A stretch of 64,000 bases of DNA from Methylobacterium variabile (GTDB lineage: Bacteria; Pseudomonadota; Alphaproteobacteria; Rhizobiales; Beijerinckiaceae). This document shows positions 45,082 through 52,670 of this stretch, piece by piece (the first letter of the stretch is position 1; each line of letters starts with the position of its first letter). The stretch lies in contig NZ_LABY01000030.1 of assembly GCF_001043975.1 (NCBI RefSeq), positions 1-64,000 on the forward strand, given 5' to 3'. The position numbers and the translations under genes were made by a program. The notes under the pieces are model-generated. The model was not told the DNA's origin and searched no databases. It saw only the letters and a program-made list of their open reading frames with translations.

Positions 45082-46416
45082 CTAGGCCGGGCGCAGCGCA
45101 GCGGTGCCCAGCATGGCGAGGACGGCGAGCAGCATGCAGGCTGTGGCCAGCCACCCGAGCAGCCTCAGCGGCCCACGCACCGCGAACGCGCCCATGACGT
45201 CGGTCCGGGCCGCCGCCAGCATCATCACCGCCATGACCGGCACCGCGATGACGCCGTTGACCACCGCGCTCCAGTAGAGCGCGCGGATCGGGTCGACCGC
45301 GCCCAGACTGATCACCATGCCCACCAGCGTCGCGAGCGCCACCGTGCCGTAGAAGGCGCGCGCTTCCAGGAGGCGCCGGCCGAAGCCCACGGGCCAGCGC
45401 CGCGCCTCGCCGACCGCGTAGGCCGCCGATCCCGCGAGCACCGGCACCGCCAGCAGCCCGGTCCCGACGACGCCCAGCGCGAAGACCGTCGCCGAGAACG
45501 GGCCGGCCAGCGGACGCAGCGCCTCCGCGGCCTGGGACGAGGTCTGGATGGCGGTGACGCCATTCGGGTGCAGCACGGCGGCGGCGGTGACCATGATGGC
45601 GAGCGCCACGAGGTTCGAGAAGGTCATCCCGACGAGGGTATCGATCCTGATTCGACGCAGGGCGCTCCGGCCCTGCTCGGGCGCGTGCAGCAGGTCCCTC
45701 CGCCGCGGGAAGGCGTGCAGGTCCTCGGCCTCCTCCGCCGCTTGCCAGAAGAAGAGGTACGGGCTGATCGTGGTCCCGAAGAGCGCCACCAAGGTGGTGA
45801 GGCTGCCATCGCTGACGTCAAGCCGCGGCAGGGCCATCGCCATTCCGAGGTCCCGCCAGGAGACGTGGGCGAAGATCACGACGCCCAGATAGGCGAAGAG
45901 GCTCAGCGTCAGCCACTTCAGGACGGCGACGTAGCGGGCGTACCGCAGGACGACCTGCATGAACACGCAGGTGCCGGCGAACAGGACGACGTAGAGCCAG
46001 CGCGGGCCCGGCAGCAGCAGGTTCAGCGCGTCCGCCATGGCGCCGAGGTCGGCCCCCAGGTTCAAGATGTTGGCCGCCAGCAGCAGCAGCACGACGGCCT
46101 GGAGCAGGCCGTTCGGGTAGTGCGCGCGTAGCACGCCGGCGATGCCGTAGCCGGTGGTGCGGCCGATCCGGGCCGAGACCATCTGCACTGCCGCCATCAG
46201 CGGCAGGGTGTAGAGCATGGTCCAGCACAGGCCGTAGCCGAGCTGCGCCCCGGCCTGCCCGTAGGTGGCGATGCCGCTCGGGTCGTCGTCCGAGGCGCCG
46301 GTGATCAGGCCGGGTCCGAGGACGCGCAGCAGGCGCGGCTTCGACGGCCCGACAGCGGGGCTCGGCGCCTCAGGATCGTCGAGCTCCCGAGCTGCTGGCA
46401 GCGCGGAAGCGCTCAC
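45082..46416 (-). CDS. Nramp-family metal transporter, divergent type
   Basis: The GTG at 46416 overlaps the stop of the upstream gene (GTGA) and gives 444 residues with about 11 membrane helices. The first-helix motif reads GASDDDPSGIATY, where Mn/Fe Nramps have DPGN, and the helix-six motif is GTTISPYLFFW, where they have AxxMPH. Loss of the metal-binding Met suggests a different ion or mechanism from MntH. The gene ends a three-gene unit with a FixK-type box in front, so it is probably made at low oxygen. Confidence 0.85.
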   Translation of the reverse strand: MSASALPAARELDDPEAPSPAVGPSKPRLLRVLGPGLITGASDDDPSGIATYGQAGAQLGYGLCWTMLYTLPLMAAVQMVSARIGRTTGYGIAGVLRAHYPNGLLQAVVLLLLAANILNLGADLGAMADALNLLLPGPRWLYVVLFAGTCVFMQVVLRYARYVAVLKWLTLSLFAYLGVVIFAHVSWRDLGMAMALPRLDVSDGSLTTLVALFGTTISPYLFFWQAAEEAEDLHAFPRRRDLLHAPEQGRSALRRIRIDTLVGMTFSNLVALAIMVTAAAVLHPNGVTAIQTSSQAAEALRPLAGPFSATVFALGVVGTGLLAVPVLAGSAAYAVGEARRWPVGFGRRLLEARAFYGTVALATLVGMVISLGAVDPIRALYWSAVVNGVIAVPVMAVMMLAAARTDVMGAFAVRGPLRLLGWLATACMLLAVLAMLGTAALRPA

Positions 46417-46670
46417 GCCGCCGGCTCCAGCGGCGCAGCAGCGGCTCCGGGACGCTTCGCGCGCGCCACCCGCAGGGCCGCGGCCAGGTCGTCGCGGTCG
46501 GTGCCGTAGCGGCGGCAGAGGGCGTCCAGCCAAGGCATCGGTCCGGCATCGGCATCCCGGATCTCGGAATACGGGACGTGGTACATATCGTCGAGGGCCT
46601 CAATCCCATAATCGGTGACCGCCCATTGGCGGCCCCGCCAATGCACGCGCGCAGTCGATTCTTGTTTCAT
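46413..46670 (-). CDS. Small hypothetical protein before the Nramp gene
   Basis: An 85-residue soluble protein (MKQESTARVHWRGRQWAVTDYGIEAL ...), beta-rich at the start with a helical, Ala/Arg-rich end. It lies ten bases after the 71-residue gene and overlaps the Nramp start by four bases, so all three are co-translated. No family is recognised; it might be a cytoplasmic partner of the transporter. Confidence 0.7.
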   Translation of the reverse strand: MKQESTARVHWRGRQWAVTDYGIEALDDMYHVPYSEIRDADAGPMPWLDALCRRYGTDRDDLAAALRVARAKRPGAAAAPLEPAA

Positions 46671-46680
46671 CTGGATCCCG

Positions 46681-46896
46681 TCAGGCGGCCTGTTCGGTGA
46701 GCTCGATAACTTCGCAGGTGTCGGCCCGCAGCCGCCAGTCGGACACGCCGGCGGCTTCGCGGAACATCGCCTTGGCCGCGTAGGCGGCGGCGACGTCCGA
46801 GCCGGCGCTCACGACCGCCTGCCGCTGCACGACGCGATGGTCGTGGCCGATGTCGTCGGGAACGGTCTTGTGGAAGGTGACAAGGTACTTGCGCAT
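46681..46896 (-). CDS. Small conserved protein, paralog of 1555-1770
   Basis: Encodes 71 residues (MRKYLVTFHKTVPDDIGHDHRVVQ ...) of exactly the same length as the product at 1555-1770 and similar throughout. It is first in a three-gene unit with an 85-residue protein and the Nramp transporter. A FixK-type box (46955-46968) lies 58 bases upstream. Function is unknown. Confidence 0.78.
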   Translation of the reverse strand: MRKYLVTFHKTVPDDIGHDHRVVQRQAVVSAGSDVAAAYAAKAMFREAAGVSDWRLRADTCEVIELTEQAA

Positions 46897-46954
46897 CCCG
46901 CGCCCCCGCTGGCTTCGATGCCGGAGGGGGTATCGTCGACGCGGTCATGCCGCC

Positions 46955-46968
46955 TTGATCCATCGCAA
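46955..46968. promoter_or_regulatory. FixK-type box upstream of the Nramp operon
   Basis: TTGATCCATCGCAA; read on the minus strand TTGCGATGGATCAA. It fits TTG(A/C)-N6-(T/G)CAA and differs by one base from the boxes at 47523, 49754 and 51808. Confidence 0.55.
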
Positions 46969-47522
46969 ATGCGATGGCCCAGGCCATCGGTGAGCGATCC
47001 GGGACGCGGCGGTGCCGCCAGTTGTGCCCCCCTTCCCAACGTCATGCCCCATGACGGGCCTGGAAGTGGGAGACGATGAGGGCTGACGTCCAGGTGGACG
47101 AGGTTCCATGATCCACAAACATGCTGCCCGAGAGCGTGCCGGAGCGGCGGTTCGTCGAGGCTGGGGCCATCATCAGGTCCGGCGAGACGGTGGCCGCCGT
47201 GCGGATCGGCCAGGCCGCTGCACGGCATCGTCTCGCCCGCCGCGGGACGCCTGCACGTCATGATCCCGCCGAACGGGGTATCCCGGCCGTACCATCGCCG
47301 GGACGCGGCACAAGGCCTCCGGGGGCGGCCGCGTCCCAGACGAAGGGGGCTGCGGCACTCGCCTGCCTGGCCTGGGCCGTCGCCGATGGTCCCGCGTCGG
47401 AGGCTGGCCCATCGCCGCATGGACATCCCGCCGGCGTCACGTGGTCGGCGCCCGGGTTGCACGAGTGCGGCTTCCTGGGCCTGACGCGCGACGAACATCC
47501 CTGAACACGGTGCGATGGCACC
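46969..47522. other. About 550 bases with no confident gene
   Basis: Long frames are open on both strands (47121-47504 plus, 47258-47536 minus), as expected for GC-rich DNA. Neither has a domain, a convincing ribosome site or natural-looking composition. The stretch separates the Nramp unit from the YdcH/PPK2 unit. Confidence 0.35.
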
Positions 47523-47536
47523 TTGCGCTGGATCAA
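47523..47536. promoter_or_regulatory. FixK-type box upstream of the YdcH-like/PPK2 genes
   Basis: TTGCGCTGGATCAA, identical to the boxes at 49754-49767 and (other strand) 51808-51821. It lies 108 bases before the ATG at 47645. Confidence 0.6.
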
Positions 47537-47644
47537 GGATGGCGCGGCCCCGGCTCGGCCAGGATGTCGTCCACGGGGCCGGAGCCGCGCGTACGTCGCC
47601 GCGGGTCCTTTGATCGAACGAGGCCCCTCGCAAGGAGCTTACGC

Positions 47645-47890
47645 ATGTCGCACGTCCCTCACGACCTCGCCGCGGAGTTCCCGGGCCAGGCAGGCCGCAT
47701 CCAGGCGCTGAAGCATGCGGACGACCGGTTCGCGGACCTGGTCGAGCGCTACCACGTCGTCAACCGCGCCCTGCACCGAATGGAGGAGCGCATCGAGCCC
47801 GTGTCCGAGGAGACCGAGCGGGCCTCGCGCCTGGAGCGGCTGCATCTCAAGGACGAGATCGCCCGCGCCCTCGCCGCAGTGACCGCCTGA
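47645..47890 (+). CDS. YdcH/DUF465-family small protein
   Basis: ATG with AAGGAG seven bases upstream; 81 residues. The layout HDLAAEFPGQAGRIQALK ... FADLVERYHVVNRALHRMEERIEP ... LKDEIARAL is that of the DUF465 (YdcH) family, a short two-helix coiled protein of unknown function, often widely conserved in proteobacteria. It lies 56 bases before the polyphosphate kinase gene and shares its FixK-type box. Confidence 0.82.
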   Translation: MSHVPHDLAAEFPGQAGRIQALKHADDRFADLVERYHVVNRALHRMEERIEPVSEETERASRLERLHLKDEIARALAAVTA

Positions 47891-47946
47891 GGCACGGGAC
47901 GGGGTCCGCAGCCGCCGTTTGGGCGCTGGCAATGGAGGTGACGAAC

Positions 47947-48990
47947 ATGACGGACGCAACGGGACAGCGGACCACGATGATCGGCCTCGGCCAGTCCGCG
48001 ACCCCAGAGGATGAGGCGGCGTCCCGAGCGGCGGACCGGGTGCCGCCGGATGGGTTGCCGGCACCCGACGCGAACGGCCGGAATGCGGACGCGGAAGTGC
48101 AGCCCGGATCGTCGCGGTCGGCCTTCGCAGAGCGCCACGATCCCGAGGCGGTCCGCCGAGCCTTCGAGACGGGCGAGTATCCTTACAGGACGCGCCTGAC
48201 CGAGAAGGCTTACCAGGCGCACGTGCTGCCGCTGCAGATCGAGCTGCTCAAGCTCCAGAACTGGGTCAAGGAAGCGGGCGAGAAGGTCGTCGTGCTCTTC
48301 GAGGGGCGTGACGCCGCGGGCAAGGGCGGCACGATCAAGCGCTTCATGGAGCACCTCAACCCGCGCGGCGCCCGCGTCGTCGCCCTGGAGAAGCCGAGCG
48401 AGCGTGAGCGCACGCAGTGGTACTTCCAGCGCTACGTCCAGCAGTTGCCCGCCGCGGGCGAGATCGTGTTCTTCGACCGCTCCTGGTACAACCGCGCCGG
48501 CGTCGAGCGCGTGATGGGGTTCTGCACCGCGCACGAGTACCTGGAGTTCATGCGGCAGGCGCCCGAACTCGAACGCATGCTGGTCCGCTCCGGCATCCGC
48601 CTCGTCAAGTTCTGGTTCTCGGTCACGCGCGAGGAGCAGCTGCGCCGCTTCGAGGCGCGCGAGCGCGATCCCCTGAAGCATTGGAAGCTGTCGCCCATCG
48701 ACCGGGCCTCCCTCGACAAGTGGGACGCCTATACCGAGGCCAAGGAGGCGATGTTCTTCTACACCGACACCGCGGACGCGCCCTGGACCGTGGTGAAGTC
48801 TGACGACAAGCGGCGGGCGCGGCTGAACGCCATGCAGTTCTTCCTGGCCGCGATGCCCTACCCGGACCGCGATCCGCACGTCGTGCACGGGCCCGACCCA
48901 CACATCGTCGGCTCGACCGGGGCCGTCCTCGGCCAGCATGCGGGCCTGCTCGACCGGGCCGTTCACCCGGACATGCGGCGGGGTGGCTGA
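47947..48990 (+). CDS. ppk2: Polyphosphate kinase 2
   Basis: The ATG at 47947 has GGAGGTG seven bases upstream; an ATG five codons earlier overlaps that site. 347 residues: a variable N-terminus to about 80, then the PPK2 core with the Walker A-like GRDAAGKGG, lid Arg residues and Walker B-like FDRSWYNR, and a conserved RRFEARERDPLKHWKLSP segment. PPK2 enzymes move phosphate between polyphosphate and nucleoside diphosphates, often to regenerate ATP or GTP. A FixK-type box 0.4 kb upstream suggests it supports energy balance at low oxygen. Confidence 0.93.
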   Translation: MTDATGQRTTMIGLGQSATPEDEAASRAADRVPPDGLPAPDANGRNADAEVQPGSSRSAFAERHDPEAVRRAFETGEYPYRTRLTEKAYQAHVLPLQIELLKLQNWVKEAGEKVVVLFEGRDAAGKGGTIKRFMEHLNPRGARVVALEKPSERERTQWYFQRYVQQLPAAGEIVFFDRSWYNRAGVERVMGFCTAHEYLEFMRQAPELERMLVRSGIRLVKFWFSVTREEQLRRFEARERDPLKHWKLSPIDRASLDKWDAYTEAKEAMFFYTDTADAPWTVVKSDDKRRARLNAMQFFLAAMPYPDRDPHVVHGPDPHIVGSTGAVLGQHAGLLDRAVHPDMRRGG

Positions 48991-49052
48991 CAGCTCCGGG
49001 AGGCCGCCTGACCGGTGAACCGAGCAGACGTTCGGAGCGCCCTCCGTCCCGC

Positions 49053-49595
49053 TCATGTCGCCGCCTCGCGTTCGGCCGCGGCCATCATGTCGGCCACGCG
49101 TGGCGAGAACCTGCGGACCGCCGCCAGGACCTCGCGGTCGCCGCCGCGCAGCATCCACGTCTCCATCGAGGCCTGGAGGCCGGAGCCATCGTACAGGCGC
49201 AGCGCGGTCAGGAAGGTCCTGCGGTGCCGGACGCGCCTGACCCTGGTCACCTCCCGCCACCGGATCATGAGCCCTCGGCCGTCGTGGATGCCGTCGACGA
49301 CCACCGTGTACGGCGCCCGGCCCGTCGCCAGCCGCCACGACCATCAAGCCGAGAAGGCGGTCAGCGCCGCTGCCAGGAGGCCGAGAAGCACGACGCCGGC
49401 GACGTTCAGGAAATGCGCCCGCAGCGCGAGCGCCACGCCCGCCACGCCGCCGATGGCGAGGAGGAGCACGGGTACGAGCTGGACGGTTCCGAGCCGCAGG
49501 GTAACGGCATCGGCCGGCGGGCGAAGGGACCTACTGGGCGCCTCGTCGGACCGAGGATATCTCACGGGTGCGCTCCGAACTCTCGGTCGGGACAT
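49053..49595 (-). pseudogene. Two-helix membrane protein with PH-like tail, split by TGA
   Basis: The frame from ATG 49595 has two membrane helices (about 38-58 and 63-82, LVPVLLLAIGGVAGVALAL, then LNVAGVVLLGLLAAALTAF) and meets TGA at 49344-49346 (codon 84). The same frame goes on as WSWRLATGRAPYTVVVDGI and WREVTRVRRVRHRRTFLTAL to 49053, a beta-rich cytoplasmic domain of the kind that usually follows such helices. The joined 180-codon product looks natural. Alternatively a GTG at 49304 starts a separate 83-residue protein. Function unknown. Confidence 0.5.
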
Positions 49596-49753
49596 CGTCG
49601 GTTCCGTCGTGCGCCCTGGAATGGCGCCCGCGGGCGCAACGCGGTGAGAGGCGAATCCGGCCGATGACAGTGTCGGCACCGTCCGCCTCGGCCGCAAGCC
49701 GTGCGGGCGAGGCGAACGGTGCCGAGGACGGTGCCTCGCGCCCCGTGCCGCCC

Positions 49754-49767
49754 TTGCGCTGGATCAA
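49754..49767. promoter_or_regulatory. FixK-type box upstream of the second FNR gene
   Basis: TTGCGCTGGATCAA, ending 85 bases before the ATG at 49853. The same 14 bases occur at 47523 and, on the other strand, at 51808. Confidence 0.6.
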
Positions 49768-49852
49768 TGCACGGCGTGTCCCGTGGCTCATCCTCCGCGC
49801 GGCGGGAAACGACCGGGAGGGGCCCGGCAGACCCGACCGTGCGGGAGGCGGC

Positions 49853-50593
49853 ATGCTGGTCGATACGGGCTCGTGCGGGAGGATCCCCCATGCCTGCCAC
49901 CATGGGCGCTCCGAGAACGGCTGCGCCGACTGCAAGGTGCGCCTGATCAGCGTCTGCTCGGTCCTGGAACTGGACGAACTGGAGGAGTTGGAGGCGCTCA
50001 GCCACCACCTCACCCTCGACAAGGGCCAGGCCCTGTTCGGCCAGGACGAGCCGGCAGGCTTCGTCTTCAATGTCATCGAGGGAGCCCTGCGCCTCACCCG
50101 CCTGCTCCCGGACGGACGGCGCCACGTGATGGGCTTCGCCCTGCCGGGCGACTTCCTCGGCCTCGCCCTGCAGGAGCGCCACTCGGTCTCGGCCGAGGCG
50201 CTGGGGCCGGTGAAGACCTGCCGCTTCGCCCGCCAGGACTTCGCCGCCGTGGTCGAGACCAAGCCGCACCTGCTCAGGAGCCTGCACGAGCGGGCCGGCC
50301 ACGAGCTGAACCTCGCTCAGGAGCAGATGCTTCTCCTCGGCCGCAGGACGGCCGAGGAGAAGGTCGCCACCTTCCTGCTGTCGTTGCGGGCTCGCTACGC
50401 CCGGGCCGGCCATTCGTCCGTCACGGTCGAACTGCCGATGGGCCGCCAGGACATGGCCGACCACCTCGGGCTGACCATCGAGACGGTCAGCCGCATGCTG
50501 TCACGCCTCGACCGGGCGCATGCCATCCTGCTCGTGCCCGGCGGCGTGCGCCTGCTCGACCTCCCGCGGCTGGAGGCGATGGCGGCTGGTTGA
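49853..50593 (+). CDS. FNR-type Cys-rich transcription regulator
   Basis: The ATG at 49853 has GGGAGG four bases upstream; longer frames are not supported. 246 residues: Cys24, Cys27 and Cys35 (GCADCKVRLISVC) and Cys123 (PVKTCRFARQDF) match FNR cluster ligands, with extra Cys8 and Cys15. The HTH is DMADHLGLTIETVSRMLSRL with the TTGA-recognising Glu-Thr-Val-Ser-Arg. This is the third Crp/Fnr regulator in 15 kb and the second with an iron-sulfur pattern. A FixK-type box upstream puts it under FixK or under itself. Confidence 0.88.
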   Translation: MLVDTGSCGRIPHACHHGRSENGCADCKVRLISVCSVLELDELEELEALSHHLTLDKGQALFGQDEPAGFVFNVIEGALRLTRLLPDGRRHVMGFALPGDFLGLALQERHSVSAEALGPVKTCRFARQDFAAVVETKPHLLRSLHERAGHELNLAQEQMLLLGRRTAEEKVATFLLSLRARYARAGHSSVTVELPMGRQDMADHLGLTIETVSRMLSRLDRAHAILLVPGGVRLLDLPRLEAMAAG

Positions 50594-50600
50594 TGCCGCC

Positions 50601-50930
50601 TCACCGCTCAAGCGTCTTGAGGTAGGCGATCAAGGCCTCCGCCTGATCAGGCTCGAAGCGGAACTCCGGCATGGTCGGATGTCCCGTGCGGATGCCCTCG
50701 GTGAGCGCCTCGGCGAGGTCCTCGACCGGGTAGCGCTCGTGGAGCGTCCGGAACGGCGGGGCTTGCCGGAGCGGGCTTACCCCCGTCCGGCCGACGGCGT
50801 GGCAACGTGCGCACTCCGTACGCGCCAGGGCGCGGCCGCGCTTGACCCGCTCGTCCCAGGCGGCGGCGGGGACGGCCGCGAGGCACATCAGGAGCGCGGA
50901 CGCCGTCGCGATGGCAGGTGCCGTGCCCAT
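50601..50930 (-). CDS. Small c-type cytochrome
   Basis: The ATG at 50930 overlaps the usp stop by one base. Of 109 residues, the first 24 or so are a Sec signal peptide (LLMCLAAVPAAAW). The mature protein is one class-I cytochrome c domain with the heme site CARCH and the distal Met in HPTMPEF. Exported and matured in the periplasm, it could pass electrons to the cbb3 oxidase. Co-transcribed with the stress gene before it, under the same FixK-type box. Confidence 0.88.
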   Translation of the reverse strand: MGTAPAIATASALLMCLAAVPAAAWDERVKRGRALARTECARCHAVGRTGVSPLRQAPPFRTLHERYPVEDLAEALTEGIRTGHPTMPEFRFEPDQAEALIAYLKTLER

Positions 50931-51742
50931 CAGTGGCTCATCAGGCAGCAGAGCGGGGAGGCCCGCAGGATGTCCCGGGTCACGCCGCCGAACAACCATT
51001 CCCGAAGCCGCGAGTGGCCGTAGCCGCCCATCACGATCAGGTCGGCTTCCTCACGCTTCGCGAAGCGCAGGACCGCGTCCGCGACCGCGCCGCCCGGGGC
51101 GTCCAGCAGGTTCATGGTGATGTGCGCCCCGTGGCGGCACAGTAACTCGGAGACCTCCTCGGCGCCTTCGAAGCGGGCATCGCTGCCGGCCGCCGCGACG
51201 AAGACCTGGTCCGCGCGCCCGATGAACGGCAGCGCGGCCGAGACGGCGCGACGCGCCTCGGGCGCATCCTTCCAGGCGATGACGATGCGGGCGGCGGCCA
51301 GGTGCTCGACGCCCGGCGGCACGACCAGCACGGGACGCCCGGCTTCCATCAGCACCGCACCCGGGTCGGGCACCATGGCGTTGGGCGCCGCGCGCGGCGC
51401 GTCGCGTCCGACCACGAGCAGGTCAGTGCCGCGCGCCTGCCGGACGAGGAAGGCCTCGGCCCCGTCCTCGGCCTGCCGCCAGCCGGTGCGGAGGTCGCCT
51501 CCGGCAGCCGCCTGGAACACGTCCCTGGCCCGGTCGAGCTCGCCGGCCAGCTTGGCGCGCTCCGCGTCGTAGGCGGCCTGCGCCTCCCCGAGGTCGCCGG
51601 TGGGACCGGGACTGGGCAGCTTACGGGCCGCGACACCGGTGAGCGCGGCCTCGAAGCGTCGCGCGAGGTCCGCTGCGAGGCCGACGCGGCGGGCGGCCGC
51701 CTCGCTGGTGTCAAGGGCGACCATGATGCTGGCGATGGACAT
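50930..51742 (-). CDS. Universal stress protein, tandem UspA domains
   Basis: 270 residues with two UspA folds (about 1-140 and 148-270). The second has the ATP-binding loop GGYGHSRLREWLFGGVT; the first has LLVVGRDAP and is degenerate. Usp proteins accumulate under energy or oxygen limitation. A FixK-type box (51808-51821) lies 66 bases upstream and the cytochrome c gene follows directly. Confidence 0.9.
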   Translation of the reverse strand: MSIASIMVALDTSEAAARRVGLAADLARRFEAALTGVAARKLPSPGPTGDLGEAQAAYDAERAKLAGELDRARDVFQAAAGGDLRTGWRQAEDGAEAFLVRQARGTDLLVVGRDAPRAAPNAMVPDPGAVLMEAGRPVLVVPPGVEHLAAARIVIAWKDAPEARRAVSAALPFIGRADQVFVAAAGSDARFEGAEEVSELLCRHGAHITMNLLDAPGGAVADAVLRFAKREEADLIVMGGYGHSRLREWLFGGVTRDILRASPLCCLMSH

Positions 51743-51807
51743 TGAACGTCTCCGGCTCGGGATGGAAGATCCTTGAAGGCTGTCTCACCGATCCATGAGG
51801 ATGATCC

Positions 51808-51821
51808 TTGATCCAGCGCAA
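51808..51821. promoter_or_regulatory. FixK-type box upstream of usp-cytochrome c
   Basis: TTGATCCAGCGCAA, which on the minus strand is TTGCGCTGGATCAA, identical to two other boxes here. It is 66 bases from the usp start. Confidence 0.6.
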
Positions 51822-51875
51822 AACCGGCTGGCTCTTCGGGGCGGTCGCTGCGCGAGCCCGGACAAGCTTGGCCGT

Positions 51876-51889
51876 TTGACCTCGATCAA
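51876..51889. promoter_or_regulatory. FixK/FNR box upstream of the OmpW gene
   Basis: TTGACCTCGATCAA, an exact TTGA-N6-TCAA match, 72 bases before the ATG at 51962. Together with 51808-51821 it gives each divergent gene its own box. Confidence 0.65.
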
Positions 51890-51961
51890 AGACGTCTGGT
51901 TCCGGGATGGGCGAGTGGACGCGCAGCCGAACGCGGCCCTGTCCCGAGACCGAACGAAACC

Positions 51962-52648
51962 ATGCGCAAGAAAACCCTCCTCGTCGCCACGGCCGCCATA
52001 CTGGCCTGCGGCCTCCCAGGCGCCCACGCCGCCGACCTGCCGACCTTCGCCGCGGCACCGACCCTGGAGCCGGCGCTGACGACGTGGTCGCCCTGGCTCG
52101 TGCGCGTGCGTGCGCTCGGCGTCCTGCCCGACGCGGGCGCCCGCCTCTCGGCCGGGGGAGCCCCGCTCTCCGGCGCCGGCGTGGCCATCACCGACTCGGC
52201 CATCCCGGAACTCGACATCTCGTACTTCTTCACCCGAAACGTCTCCGCCGAGCTGATCCTGGGCGTGACGCGGCACGGCATCCAGGGTGCCGGCACCCTG
52301 GCGGGCACCCGCATCGGCACCACCTGGATCCTGCCGCCGACGCTGACCCTGCAGTACCACTTCGACGGGTTCGGCCCGCTGAAGCCGTATGTGGGCGCGG
52401 GCGTGAACTACTCGATCTTCTTCGGCGAGCGGGAGCGGGGCGGCTTCACCGGCTTTCGCCTCTCGAACAGCGTCGCGCCCGCCTTGCAAGTCGGCTTCGA
52501 CTACATGCTCGACGAGCACTGGGGTGTGAACGTCGACGTGAAGAAGCTCTTCCTCGACACGAAGGTGAAGCTCAACGCCGGCGCGGTCCGCGGTCGCGTC
52601 GACATCGACCCGTGGATCGTCGGCGCCGGTATCACCTACCGGTTCTGA
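51962..52648 (+). CDS. ompW: OmpW-family outer membrane protein
   Basis: 228 residues with a signal peptide (LLVATAAILACGLPGAHAA). The mature part is a small beta barrel: alternating strands, the family segment LQYHFDGFGPLKPYVGAGVNYS, a DYMLDEHWGVNVDVKKLFL strand pair and a terminal aromatic (YRF), as needed for outer-membrane insertion. OmpW proteins are eight-stranded barrels that pass hydrophobic molecules and are FNR-controlled in E. coli, which fits the FixK/FNR box upstream. Confidence 0.88.
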   Translation: MRKKTLLVATAAILACGLPGAHAADLPTFAAAPTLEPALTTWSPWLVRVRALGVLPDAGARLSAGGAPLSGAGVAITDSAIPELDISYFFTRNVSAELILGVTRHGIQGAGTLAGTRIGTTWILPPTLTLQYHFDGFGPLKPYVGAGVNYSIFFGERERGGFTGFRLSNSVAPALQVGFDYMLDEHWGVNVDVKKLFLDTKVKLNAGAVRGRVDIDPWIVGAGITYRF

Positions 52649-52670
52649 AGAGGTCGGCCGGAGCGCCTTG

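Noticed and set aside
45010-46131. Plus-strand frame of 373 codons opposite the Nramp gene
   Set aside because: Antisense shadow; the minus strand has membrane helices and family motifs, this frame has none.
46809-47633. Minus-strand frame of 274 codons and the opposing 47121-47504 frame
   Set aside because: Both are open only because of high GC; neither has a domain, a ribosome site or plausible start, and the first overlaps the 71-residue gene in another phase.
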